From: Clostridia bacterium
Lineage (GTDB): Bacteria > Bacillota_A > Clostridia > Oscillospirales > CAG-272
Length of the DNA stretch: 31,965 bases
Assembly: GCA_017468115.1 (NCBI GenBank)
Contig: JAFUJS010000032.1
Span: 1 to 31,965, forward strand
Reading direction: 5' to 3'
The translations under genes were made by a program, and so were the position numbers. Positions 6,041 to 14,600 of this stretch are shown piece after piece. Within the stretch, counting starts at the first letter, position 1. Every line of letters begins with the position of its first letter. A model generated the notes under the pieces. The model ran no database searches, was not told the origin of the DNA, and saw nothing but the letters and a program-made list of their open reading frames with translations.

Positions 6041-8268
6041 ATGAAAAAGAAAATTTTTCCGACCTTGGCAATGGTGTTTATGCTGGCTTTAGTGCTGGTA
6101 ACTACTGTTTTTGCAACAGAAATTACCTATACAGCTGATTTTGCGCAGACACCGGAAATAGTTGATGGTATGCCAACACCGACAACCATCAGTACAGAAG
6201 GTAGGGTTGTTTTGAAAATGCAGATGGCACCTTTACTACATACCCAACCTATTACATTTTGAAGGATCAGGCAGGCTTTGCTACTGATTATGCAAACCTC
6301 AATGCCAAAAAAACTGGCGAAAATTACTCTGACAGTTCCATTTATATGATTGAAATTCCAAACGGAATCAGCACAATTACCGATGGATATTTTGGCAAAA
6401 ATGGTGGCGGCGGACGCACCATAGACCACGTTGAAAAGATTGTTATTCTTTCGCAGAATGTTGTTACAATCGGTGGCTCTCATTCTCAGCCCTTCAGAGA
6501 TATGCCAACCTGTAAGAGCATAACATTTCCAAAATCCTTTAAGACTCTCATCAATGAGCAATGGACATTCAATAACTGTTCTGCTCTCATAGAGGTTATT
6601 TTCGAAAAAGGCTCACAGGCTGAAATCATTTCCTTCGCAAGATGCACAAAGCTTGAACGCATCAATATAGAAGACCTTACTAACCTTAAAAGATTGGGTG
6701 ATGGTTGCTTTTCCGGCTGTACCAGCCTTCAGTTTACTAACTTTGACCTTACCCACACAAAGCTTGAGACTATTGGTTCCAGTGCGTTTCTTGGTTGCAC
6801 TTGGCTTCAAGCTTTGGCACTCCCTGACACAGTAACAACCTTCGGATACGAATGCTTCGGTTCTTGCACAAATATGTATTTTGCAAGTGATTACTTGCCG
6901 GAAAGTCTTACATCAATTAAGGGACGCTTTTTGAAGTATTGTAAGAATATCAACAATACACTTATTTTCCCTGAGGGCTTTACAGCCTTCGAAACAGGCG
7001 ATGGTATTTTTGAGGGTATGACAGTAAAGGCTGATAGCAATAATAAACGTTATTTCAATCTTGTATTCCTTGGAGATATGACAAGCGTTCAGCTCACTGG
7101 CGGCTCTATTTCCAGCTGGGCTAATACAACAACGTTGTATTTTGCAAAGAATGAAGCTACAGATGTTAATGGCAGAATTGTTCAAGGCTATACCGATACA
7201 AACGGTCAAAAATATTATCTCTGCTGCGATAGCGAAAAGAATGCAATTTACACAGAAAAAACAGGCGGCTCTTTGACGCTTAATATGTCTAACAACAACC
7301 CAAATAACGAGACCTCATATACTCCAAGCACAGGTAGTGATGGTAATCGCTACAACAAAATTGGCGATGGCTCTCCGTCCTTCGTTTTCTGTGGTGGTGA
7401 GTCTGTTGAGCAAATTTTCTGGGCAAGAAACGGCTCAACATCCATGGGTTATCAAATTTTCTATACAACTCCATACGAATATGATATGAATGCGCACACC
7501 ACAGAGGATGAGCATTTCTGTTCAAGAAAGCAAGTTCAAAAACAGAACTGTGGCTACGACGGTATTTTTAATGTGCAATGTATCGTATGTGATAAGCTAG
7601 ACCAAACAATAACTCCTGCAACCGGTAATCACATTTACACGGCTGATAACGATTGTACAACTGCAGAAACCTGTACAACTTGCCTGTTGGTTGTGGTTGA
7701 CTCAAAGACACATGATATTAAAACTGTAATCGAATATCTAACCGGTTACTTGAATAATGGCAACGTGTCAGAGTGCTGTGCAAATGATGGATGTACAATA
7801 ATGAACTGCGAATATACTTGTCCACCAATCTTCGTAAACAACGGCTATTCATACAGCGACAGCGCGGTATTGCAGGGCTTCGTTGTAAACAATGACGCAC
7901 TTGAAGCATATGAGAAAACCGGCAAGGCTGTTAAATACGGCTTGGTAGTTGCCTCAGTAGCAAAGCTTGGAGAAACAAACACACTCTTCGATGGCACAAC
8001 ACTTAAGACAGGCGCATTTAGCGTGTCCTTTGACGACAAGAGACAATATTCCATATTTGAAATGCAGGTAACAGGTCTTACCACAACAGAATACAAGGCT
8101 TTAGATCTCTTTGTATGTGCATATGTTATCGAAAATGACACAGTAACATACATCAGCAACGGTGCCGAGAGTACAACCGTTGACCCTGTTTCTCATAACG
8201 ACTTGACAGGCGTAAGCCCAAGCGATAACACGGATGTTATAATTCCAAAAGAGGAGGAAAACGCATAA
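6041..8268 (+). CDS. Secreted BspA-like leucine-rich-repeat protein, frameshifted near its N-terminus
   Basis: The gene starts at the ATG at 6041 behind AAAGGAG. It encodes a signal peptide (K-K-K start, hydrophobic core, cleavage after V-F-A). The first frame then stops at 6262. The second frame runs to 8268 and is open back to about 6204. Joining the frames at the T-run 6210-6213 (one base missing) gives one continuous protein of about 742 residues. The middle third has repeated C-x-x-L and F-x-x-C-T-x-L units typical of BspA-type LRR_5 surface proteins. Further on is a cysteine-rich segment with C-x-x-C pairs, and the C-terminus is a fibronectin-like or unclassified domain. No LPxTG anchor or transmembrane end is visible. 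BspA-like proteins of gut bacteria are thought to bind host or other surfaces. The break may be a sequencing error or a real loss of function. Confidence 0.75.
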
Positions 8269-8444
8269 TGAAATACACAAGACCCAGCTATGAAAGAGAA
8301 GTAATAGCAAGCGAGGATATTATGGAGTTTTCTCCAAACAACATCAAAACCACCGAGGAAACCTTCGACTATGGCGACGGCAAGGGCGCAGTTGACGTAA
8401 CAAAGGGAACATCCACAGCAAACATTAAAGACTTACTATTCTAA
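8268..8444 (+). CDS. 58-residue protein coupled to the BspA-like gene, unknown function
   Basis: The ATG at 8268 overlaps the stop of the preceding gene (TAATG), with GAGGAGG at 8251-8257, so translation is probably coupled. The peptide begins M-K-Y-T-R-P-S-Y-E-R-E-V and continues with an acidic segment including E-D-I-M. It then has a G-D-G-K-G turn and ends D-L-L-F. It has no cysteines, no signal peptide and no membrane segment. I do not recognise a named family. A terminator follows directly, so it is the last gene of this short operon. Its tight link to a surface protein gene suggests a role with that protein, but nothing in the sequence shows what. Confidence 0.7.
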   Translation: MKYTRPSYEREVIASEDIMEFSPNNIKTTEETFDYGDGKGAVDVTKGTSTANIKDLLF

Positions 8445-8449
8445 AATTG

Positions 8450-8480
8450 AAAAGCGACCCCTCAAAAAGGTCGCTTTTTA
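8450..8480 (+). terminator. Rho-independent terminator after the 58-residue gene
   Basis: AAAAGCGACC (8450-8459) pairs with GGTCGCTTTT (8469-8478) around a nine-base loop, with a T-run. Confidence 0.85.
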
Positions 8481-8482
8481 TA

Positions 8483-8511
8483 TTGACTATATGATGAATT
8501 TATGATAAAAT
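8483..8511 (+). promoter_or_regulatory. Promoter of the protease lipoprotein gene
   Basis: TTGACT (8483-8488) and TAAAAT (8506-8511) are 17 bases apart. Confidence 0.75.
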
Positions 8512-8546
8512 GTAAGATAGTTAATTAGATAATTATGGAGAATTTT

Positions 8547-10343
8547 ATGCAAAAGCTTAAATTTATACTTTTGGCACTTTTGATTGTTATTGCATCATCA
8601 TTTGTGCTGGCATCCTGTAGCGAGGAGGATGGCGCCGCCGACCACGCCCACGTGTATGAATACATAGATGTGTCTGCAACCTGTACATCCAGTGGCTACA
8701 AGCTGGGCGTTTGTACCCTCTGTCAAAAGGAGACCCGTTCTGAATTTACCAGCGCTCTTGGACACACCTTGGGAGATTGGGAGGTTGGCGAGACTGGTAG
8801 CTGTACCGTAAAGCCAACACAGGTTAAGAAATGTACAACCTGCCATACAGTTATTGAAACTATTGAAGAGGCGCTAAAGGAGCACACCTTTGTTGAAACA
8901 GAATGCTCCCCAACCTGTAGAGAGCAGGGATATGTTATGAACACCTGTACCCTCTGTGGTCACGTGGAAAAGAACGACTTTATTCCTACCACGGACGAGC
9001 ATAAGGAGGGCGAATGGGTAGTTACAAAGAAGGCAAGCTGCCTTGAAACAGGCGTGCAAAAGAAATATTGTACCGTTTGCCAAAAGGAGCTCGAAAGCGC
9101 CACAATTTCCATTTCCGTCCACGACTTTTCAACCGAATATTTCGAGAATGCACAGGGCACAGGTGGCTACACAAAATATACCTGCTCGCTTTGTGGACAT
9201 ACAAAAACACTTGACCACTCATCAACAGTTTCCCCTGCCGTAATTTACGAGCTTATCTCTGCGGCAATGCTCAGAATTGAGATTTACGACAAGGATAACA
9301 ACCGTCTCGGCATAGGCTCCGGCTTCTTTATCAGCTCCGATGGCAAGGTGGTTACAAACTATCACGTTATTAAGGGCGCATCCTCTGTCAAGGTTCTAAA
9401 CTACGCAGGCAGAGAATATGCCGTTGAGTCCGTTCTTGGCTACAACGCAGTTGAGGACGTTGCAGTAATTAAGGTAACCGCTGACAAGGCTCCTTATCTT
9501 GAACTTGCAAGCACACAAGACATCAAAACAGGCGACCCTGTGTATACTTTAGGTAGCCCGCTGGGCGTTGACAACATCTTCACAACGGGTATTGTTTCTA
9601 ACCCCGCATTGCTTGTAAACGGCACATGGTCAATCGCAATTACAGCTCCGATTTCCGCCGGTAACAGCGGTGGTCCTCTTGTAAACTCAGAGGGTAAGGT
9701 TATCGGTATTAACACAAAAACAGCCACTGACGGACAAAACCTTAACTTCGCAGTAATGAGCGAGAGAATTACAGAGCTTGATACAACCAACCCATTAACA
9801 GTTGCTCAAATTTACGACAAGGAGCTTGAGGCAAACGCCTACAAGATTCTTACCGACTATATTCGTACTCACAAGGACGGCACCACAAACAACGGCACCG
9901 CATCCTACCTGTATAAGCGCATAAGAGAGGCTACCGATACAGGCTATGGCCTTGATAGCTATATCACATACGACAGCGCCACAGGCACAACCACACTAAC
10001 GCTCTATCTTTTGAACTCCTCAGAGGCAAACCGCTTTGAAATCCAGTTCATTATAAACGACGTTAGCGATAGCTACGAGCTTAAGCTGTTCGACTACAAT
10101 ATGGGACAGTTTACCCTTGAGGCAACCGTTGACCCATCTGTTCAAGCCGTTGGCACAAACAGAGACGAGGTTATGGATACAAACATTCTCAAGTACATTG
10201 ACAATGCAGAGTACATCAAATCCTTGGCTTACCAAAGCTATATGATGCTTGTTGATGAGCTCAACAGCGTTCTTGATAACTCCGGCACAGGACTTGACCT
10301 TGACAACTTCAATCTGCTTGACCCTGTATTTCCGGAAAAATAA
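8547..10343 (+). CDS. Lipoprotein with cysteine repeats and a trypsin-like (HtrA/S1C-type) serine protease domain
   Basis: The 598-residue protein begins with a lipoprotein signal peptide ending in the lipobox L-A-S-C (C24), so it is probably anchored outside the membrane. Residues about 30-225 hold four to five repeats with C-x-x-C pairs (T-L-C-Q, T-T-C-H, T-L-C-G, T-V-C-Q, S-L-C-G) and intervening C-x3-G turns. Residues about 230-410 form a trypsin-like domain with H273 (N-Y-H-V-I), D304 (V-E-D-V-A) and S374 (G-N-S-G-G-P), a complete catalytic triad. The last 190 residues show no clear PDZ domain, unlike classical HtrA/DegP. I start at the ATG at 8547, which has GGAG six bases upstream; the in-frame ATG at 8535 overlaps that site. 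The likely role is surface protein quality control or processing. Confidence 0.85.
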   Translation: MQKLKFILLALLIVIASSFVLASCSEEDGAADHAHVYEYIDVSATCTSSGYKLGVCTLCQKETRSEFTSALGHTLGDWEVGETGSCTVKPTQVKKCTTCHTVIETIEEALKEHTFVETECSPTCREQGYVMNTCTLCGHVEKNDFIPTTDEHKEGEWVVTKKASCLETGVQKKYCTVCQKELESATISISVHDFSTEYFENAQGTGGYTKYTCSLCGHTKTLDHSSTVSPAVIYELISAAMLRIEIYDKDNNRLGIGSGFFISSDGKVVTNYHVIKGASSVKVLNYAGREYAVESVLGYNAVEDVAVIKVTADKAPYLELASTQDIKTGDPVYTLGSPLGVDNIFTTGIVSNPALLVNGTWSIAITAPISAGNSGGPLVNSEGKVIGINTKTATDGQNLNFAVMSERITELDTTNPLTVAQIYDKELEANAYKILTDYIRTHKDGTTNNGTASYLYKRIREATDTGYGLDSYITYDSATGTTTLTLYLLNSSEANRFEIQFIINDVSDSYELKLFDYNMGQFTLEATVDPSVQAVGTNRDEVMDTNILKYIDNAEYIKSLAYQSYMMLVDELNSVLDNSGTGLDLDNFNLLDPVFPEK

Positions 10344-10346
10344 AGC

Positions 10347-10374
10347 AAAAAGGCACCGCTTGGTGCCTTTTTTT
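10347..10374 (+). terminator. Rho-independent terminator after the protease lipoprotein gene
   Basis: AAAAAGGCACC (10347-10357) and GGTGCC (10362-10367) form a hairpin with a GCTT loop, followed by seven T. Confidence 0.9.
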
Positions 10375-10398
10375 GTCCAAAATTTTCTTATTTATATA

Positions 10399-10427
10399 TT
10401 GAAATAATATAAAATAAATGTTATAAT
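10399..10427 (+). promoter_or_regulatory. Promoter of the long operon beginning with the Gfo/Idh dehydrogenase
   Basis: TTGAAA (10399-10404) and TATAAT (10422-10427) are separated by 17 bases, 56 bases before the start codon. Confidence 0.7.
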
Positions 10428-10483
10428 AAAATTAACTATGGGCATACGCACGTAATTTTTTTATAGTATAGGAGGGTAGAGTT

Positions 10484-11605
10484 ATGAAAATTGGTATAAT
10501 TGGCTTTGGCTCAATGGGCAAAACTCATTTGTATTCAATAAAAAACATTCCCTTCTTTTTTGATTCCGATATAAAGCCACAGGCTGTGTATATCTGCAAT
10601 CGTAATATCGAAAAGGCAAGGCAGGCTTCTGAAAAATACGATATTCCCCATTACACCGATAATGAGGACGATATCATTTATAACGATGAAATTGATATTG
10701 TTGATATCTGCACACCAAATATCTGCCACTACGAAACCGCAAAAAAGGCGATTTTGGCAGGTAAGCACGTCTACTGCGAAAAGCCTCTTGGCATAAGCTA
10801 TGAACAGGCGCAGGGGCTTGCACAGCTGGCAAGGGAGAAAAATGTATTTTGTCAGGTTGTTTTCAATAATCGCTTTCTTGCCCCAATTATGCGTGCAAAG
10901 GAGCTTATAGAGGAAGGGTATGTTGGTAAAATCCTTTCCGTTAGTGTCAGATACCTTCATTCCAGCGCCCTTGAGGTTGATAAAAAGGCAGGGTGGAAGC
11001 AGGATGCGGACATTTGCGGTGGCGGTGTGCTTTACGACCTTGGCTCACACGCAATCGACCTTGTTTATCATCTGGCAGGGGAATTTAAGTCAATTTATGG
11101 CAAGAGCCAAATTGCGTTTCCCACCCGTCTGGGGGTTGACGGCAAGGCTTGGCAAACTAACGCAGACGAGGCGTTTTACATCTTGGCAACCCTTAAAAAC
11201 GATGCCGCTTGCACCATCGAGGTTAGCAAAATCACAACAGGCGCAAATGACGATTTGACCTTGGAAATCCACGGTGTGGAGGGTAGCCTGCGCTTTAATC
11301 TTATGGACCCGAATTTCCTTGAGGTGTATAAGAGGACAAGAGGGGACACGACCCTTGGCGCACTTAGCGGCTACACAAAAATCGAATGTGTAAATCGCTA
11401 TCCCTATCCGGGTGGAGTTTTCCCGTCTGTAAAGGCACCCGTTGGCTGGCTCCGTGGCCATGTTGGTAGCTATTTCAGCTTCCTTCAGGCTATAAAGGAT
11501 AAAAAACAGCCATCTCCATCATTTGACGATGGCGCAGTAATCCAAAGGTATATGAGCATCGCATATGAGTCAAGTAAAATCGGCAAGGAGATAGAGGTAT
11601 GCTAG
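10484..11605 (+). CDS. Gfo/Idh/MocA-family NAD(P)-dependent oxidoreductase
   Basis: The 373-residue protein has an N-terminal Rossmann domain with G7-F-G9-S-M-G12 and the family's E99-K100-P101 motif, which places the catalytic lysine near the nicotinamide. The C-terminal alpha/beta domain contains the G-G-G-V-L-Y-D-L-G-S-H-A-I-D segment with the usual D and H residues for substrate binding. Members oxidise or reduce sugars, inositols or sugar derivatives; the substrate cannot be read from the sequence. GGAGG stands before the ATG. The end overlaps coaE by seven bases, so the two are co-translated. It is the first gene of an apparent operon running to 19072. Confidence 0.88.
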   Translation: MKIGIIGFGSMGKTHLYSIKNIPFFFDSDIKPQAVYICNRNIEKARQASEKYDIPHYTDNEDDIIYNDEIDIVDICTPNICHYETAKKAILAGKHVYCEKPLGISYEQAQGLAQLAREKNVFCQVVFNNRFLAPIMRAKELIEEGYVGKILSVSVRYLHSSALEVDKKAGWKQDADICGGGVLYDLGSHAIDLVYHLAGEFKSIYGKSQIAFPTRLGVDGKAWQTNADEAFYILATLKNDAACTIEVSKITTGANDDLTLEIHGVEGSLRFNLMDPNFLEVYKRTRGDTTLGALSGYTKIECVNRYPYPGGVFPSVKAPVGWLRGHVGSYFSFLQAIKDKKQPSPSFDDGAVIQRYMSIAYESSKIGKEIEVC

Positions 11606-12195
11606 TTATAGGTCTTTGTGGCTCAAGCGGGGCAGGTAAGGGCTATGTGTGCCGTGCCTTTGAAAAATACGGCGTGGCTTACATTGATACCGACCTTGTG
11701 TATCATCAGCTTATAGATAAATCCACCCCTTGCTCAATCGAGCTTGCCTTTGAGTTTGGTAAGGAGATTTTAAGAGAAAGCGGTGGAATTGACAGGGCGG
11801 CGCTGGCACAGCGTGTCTTTTCCTCAAGGGACGCACTTTTGACGCTGAACAAGATTGCCCATAAGCACATAAGAAAGAAGACAGAGGCGCTTATCGAGGA
11901 TTATCGTAGCAAGGGCAAGGTGGCAACCATAGTTGATGCACCCGTGCTTTTTGAAAGCGGCTTTGACGATATGTGTGACTACACAATTTGCGTTGTTGCA
12001 CCTACCGAGCTAAAGCTGAAGCGCATTATGGAAAGGGATAATATCACAGAGGAAATGGCAAGAAAAAGGTTAGACAATCAGCTAACCGATAAGGAGCTTA
12101 CTTACCGTTGTGATTTTACCATAAAAAATAGCGAGGGAGAGAATTTAGAGGACCAAATCCTCGGTGTACTCTCCAAGCTCAAATTTGATAAATAA
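11599..12195 (+). CDS. coaE: Dephospho-CoA kinase
   Basis: This enzyme makes the last step of coenzyme A synthesis, the ATP-dependent phosphorylation of dephospho-CoA. The 198-residue protein has a P-loop G-S-S-G-A-G-K-G (8-15), a T-D substrate segment (Y-I-D-T-D), the V-D-A-P-V-L-F-E-S-G strand after the middle, and an R-M-x-x-R-D lid region. Length is normal for CoaE. It starts inside the end of the preceding dehydrogenase gene. A small GTAGC/GCTAC hairpin (12203-12215) lies in the 35-base gap to the next gene. Confidence 0.92.
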   Translation: MLVIGLCGSSGAGKGYVCRAFEKYGVAYIDTDLVYHQLIDKSTPCSIELAFEFGKEILRESGGIDRAALAQRVFSSRDALLTLNKIAHKHIRKKTEALIEDYRSKGKVATIVDAPVLFESGFDDMCDYTICVVAPTELKLKRIMERDNITEEMARKRLDNQLTDKELTYRCDFTIKNSEGENLEDQILGVLSKLKFDK

Positions 12196-12230
12196 TTTTA
12201 AGGTAGCATAGCTACAGAATAGGAGCAAAT

Positions 12231-13622
12231 ATGAAAAAAACAGAGCTTGAAGCACTAAAGGAAAAGCTTTTCTACAAAAAGGAAAATGTCTTTGAAACAC
12301 GCACAAAAAAGGACGAAAAGAAGATTAGCGACTACGCTAAGGGATATATGAGCTTCCTTGACAACGCAAAGACCGAGCGTGAGGCGGTTTGCGAGGGAAT
12401 CAAAATGCTAAAGAAGGCAGGCTTTGTAGAGTACAGCCTTGGCGACGAAATTAAGGCAGGCGGCAAATACTACCTCAACAACAGGGGCAAGAGCCTTTTT
12501 GCATTTGTTGCAGGTACAGACAATGTTGAAAACGGTATCAGAATTTGCGCCGCTCACGTTGACTCTCCACGTCTTGACCTTAAGCAGCACCCAATGTTTG
12601 AAAACGAGGGCTTTGCATACCTCAAAACACACTACTACGGTGGCATCAGAAAGTATCAATGGGTTACAATTCCTTTGGCTCTTCACGGCGTAGTAACAAC
12701 TATGGACGGAAAAAATGTTGAGGTTGTTATCGGCGAGGACGAGGGGGACCCAATCTTCTGCATTACAGACCTTCTCCCACACCTTGCAAGAGAGCAGTCC
12801 CAAAAGCCTCTTGGCACAGCACATTCAGGCGAAAGCCTTAACCTTCTTATCGGCTCTCAGCCTCTTGACGGCGCAAGCGACGACAAGGTTAAGTTCAATA
12901 TGTTAAAAATTCTCAACGACAAGTATGGCATTTGCGAGGGCGATTTTGTAAGCGCAGAGCTTACAGCAGTTCCTGCAGGCAAGGCAAGAGATCTTGGTCT
13001 TGACCGCTCTATGATTGCCGCATACGGACACGACGACAGAGTTTGTGCATATCCATCACTTACTGCAATTATCGAAAATAAGGACAGCAAAAACACCATT
13101 ATGTGCATACTTGCCGACAAGGAAGAAATCGGCTCCGAGGGTGTAAGCGGTATGAAGTGCCGTCTTATCGTTGACCTTATTGAGGAAATTGCAAAGAATC
13201 TTGGCGGTAATCCAAACGTGGTAAGAGCCAACTCCATGTGCTTGTCCGCAGACGTTAGTGCAGGCTACGACCCAATGTACCCAGAGGTATTTGAGAAGAG
13301 AAACAGCGCAATTATCAACTGTGGCGTTGTTATGAACAAGTACACAGGCGGTGGCGGAAAGAGCTCCACAAACGACGCAAGCGCAGAGTACGTTGGACAC
13401 ATCAGAAGGGTGTTCAAGGACGCAGGCGTTGTATGGCAAACTGCTGAGCTTGGTAAGATTGACGTTGGTGGCGGTGGAACCGTTGCTATGTATATCGCAA
13501 ATCAGAACATCAACACAGTAGACCTTGGCGTTGCAGTTCTTTCAATGCACGCACCAATGGAGGTTATTTCCAAGAATGACCTTTATGAGGCTCACAAGGC
13601 ACTTAGCGCATTTTGTAAATAA
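12231..13622 (+). CDS. M18-family zinc aminopeptidase
   Basis: This cytoplasmic aminopeptidase of 463 residues has the M18 dinuclear metal site: H109-V-D111, D268/D269 in a G-H-D-D-R segment, the catalytic E298-E299 pair (K-E-E-I-G), and a late H440 (S-M-H-A-P-M-E). M18 enzymes remove N-terminal residues, often acidic ones, from peptides and form dodecameric tetrahedra. Many Clostridia carry this shorter type. AGGAGC precedes the ATG. The next gene starts 13 bases downstream. It is likely involved in peptide use and turnover. Confidence 0.9.
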   Translation: MKKTELEALKEKLFYKKENVFETRTKKDEKKISDYAKGYMSFLDNAKTEREAVCEGIKMLKKAGFVEYSLGDEIKAGGKYYLNNRGKSLFAFVAGTDNVENGIRICAAHVDSPRLDLKQHPMFENEGFAYLKTHYYGGIRKYQWVTIPLALHGVVTTMDGKNVEVVIGEDEGDPIFCITDLLPHLAREQSQKPLGTAHSGESLNLLIGSQPLDGASDDKVKFNMLKILNDKYGICEGDFVSAELTAVPAGKARDLGLDRSMIAAYGHDDRVCAYPSLTAIIENKDSKNTIMCILADKEEIGSEGVSGMKCRLIVDLIEEIAKNLGGNPNVVRANSMCLSADVSAGYDPMYPEVFEKRNSAIINCGVVMNKYTGGGGKSSTNDASAEYVGHIRRVFKDAGVVWQTAELGKIDVGGGGTVAMYIANQNINTVDLGVAVLSMHAPMEVISKNDLYEAHKALSAFCK

Positions 13623-13635
13623 TCGAGGTGTAAAT

Positions 13636-14598
13636 ATGGACATTATTAAGGAACTACATGATTTTGGTCTTGTACCGGTTATAAAAATCACAAATGTTGA
13701 AAACGCTCTTCCACTTGCCAAGGCACTTAAGGAGGGTGGACTTAACTGTGCAGAAATTACCTTCCGTACCGCTTGCGCAAAGGAAGCTATTGCTATAATC
13801 ACAAAGGAGCTTCCTGATATGCTTGTTGGCGCCGGCACCGTTTTGACACCGGAGCAGGCTGACGAGGCTATTGCAGCAGGCTCAAAGTTTATCGTTTCCC
13901 CGGGCTTTAACCCAAGGGTTGTAAAGCATTGTATTGAAAGAGGTGTTCCTGTTCTTCCCGGCTGTGCAACACCATCCGAGGTTGAGGCGGCAATGGAGCT
14001 TGGACTTACAGCAGTTAAGTTCTTCCCGGCTGAGGCAGCAGGCGGACTTAATATGATTAAGTCAATGAGCGCACCTTATGGCGCAGTTAAATTTATGCCA
14101 ACAGGCGGCATTAACGAGGACAATATGCTTGATTACCTTTCCTTTAACAAGATTATTGCCTGTGGCGGTAGCTTTATGGTAAAGGACGCACTTATTGATG
14201 CAGGTAACTTTGCGGAAATTACACGTCTTACAAAGAACGCAGTTATGAAAATGCTTGGCTTCAAGCTTGCACACGTTGGCATTAACTGTGAAAACGAGGA
14301 GGAGGCAAAATCTGCCGCTAAGCTTATTTGCACACTCTTCGGCCTTGAATACAAGGAAGGCAACAAATCCACCTTCGCAGGCGCTGATTTTGAGCTTATG
14401 CACAAGCCATACCTTGGCAAGAACGGACATATTGCAATAGCAACCAACTTCCCTGACAGAGCTAAGGCATACCTTGAAAAGCAGGGCATTAAGTTTAACG
14501 AGGAAACAGCAGGCTATGATGCAAAGGGCAACCTTAAGGTTATCTATCTTAAGGATGAAATCTGTGGCTTTGCACTTCACCTTGTTAAGAAAGCATAA
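13636..14598 (+). CDS. eda: KDPG/KHG aldolase fused to a C-terminal VOC-like domain
   Basis: Residues 1-205 form a KDPG aldolase: E40 and R44 (A-E-I-T-F-R-T), the Schiff-base lysine K128 (V-K-F-F-P-A-E), and the P-T-G-G-I phosphate-binding segment (155-159). It cleaves 2-keto-3-deoxy-6-phosphogluconate to pyruvate and glyceraldehyde 3-phosphate, the last step of hexuronate use. UxuA and an SDR oxidoreductase of that route lie at 29867-31803. Residues about 207-320 are extra compared with plain Eda (about 210 residues). They read like a vicinal-oxygen-chelate (glyoxalase-fold) domain, with L-A-H-V-G-I-N at the start and a repeated beta-alpha-beta pattern. The ATG at 13636, with GAGGTG upstream, is chosen. 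A longer in-frame start at 13525 lies inside the preceding gene. Confidence 0.88.
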   Translation: MDIIKELHDFGLVPVIKITNVENALPLAKALKEGGLNCAEITFRTACAKEAIAIITKELPDMLVGAGTVLTPEQADEAIAAGSKFIVSPGFNPRVVKHCIERGVPVLPGCATPSEVEAAMELGLTAVKFFPAEAAGGLNMIKSMSAPYGAVKFMPTGGINEDNMLDYLSFNKIIACGGSFMVKDALIDAGNFAEITRLTKNAVMKMLGFKLAHVGINCENEEEAKSAAKLICTLFGLEYKEGNKSTFAGADFELMHKPYLGKNGHIAIATNFPDRAKAYLEKQGIKFNEETAGYDAKGNLKVIYLKDEICGFALHLVKKA

Positions 14599-14600
14599 GT

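Noticed and set aside
6210..6213. Phase variation by slippage in the T-run of the BspA-like gene
   Set aside because: Four bases are too few for high-frequency slippage; an error or simple mutation is more likely.
12203..12215. GTAGC/GCTAC hairpin before the aminopeptidase gene
   Set aside because: Five pairs with no T-run is too weak to call a terminator or regulator.
14062..14580. 172-residue frame on the minus strand
   Set aside because: It is a shadow of the KDPG aldolase fusion gene; codon pattern follows the plus-strand gene.
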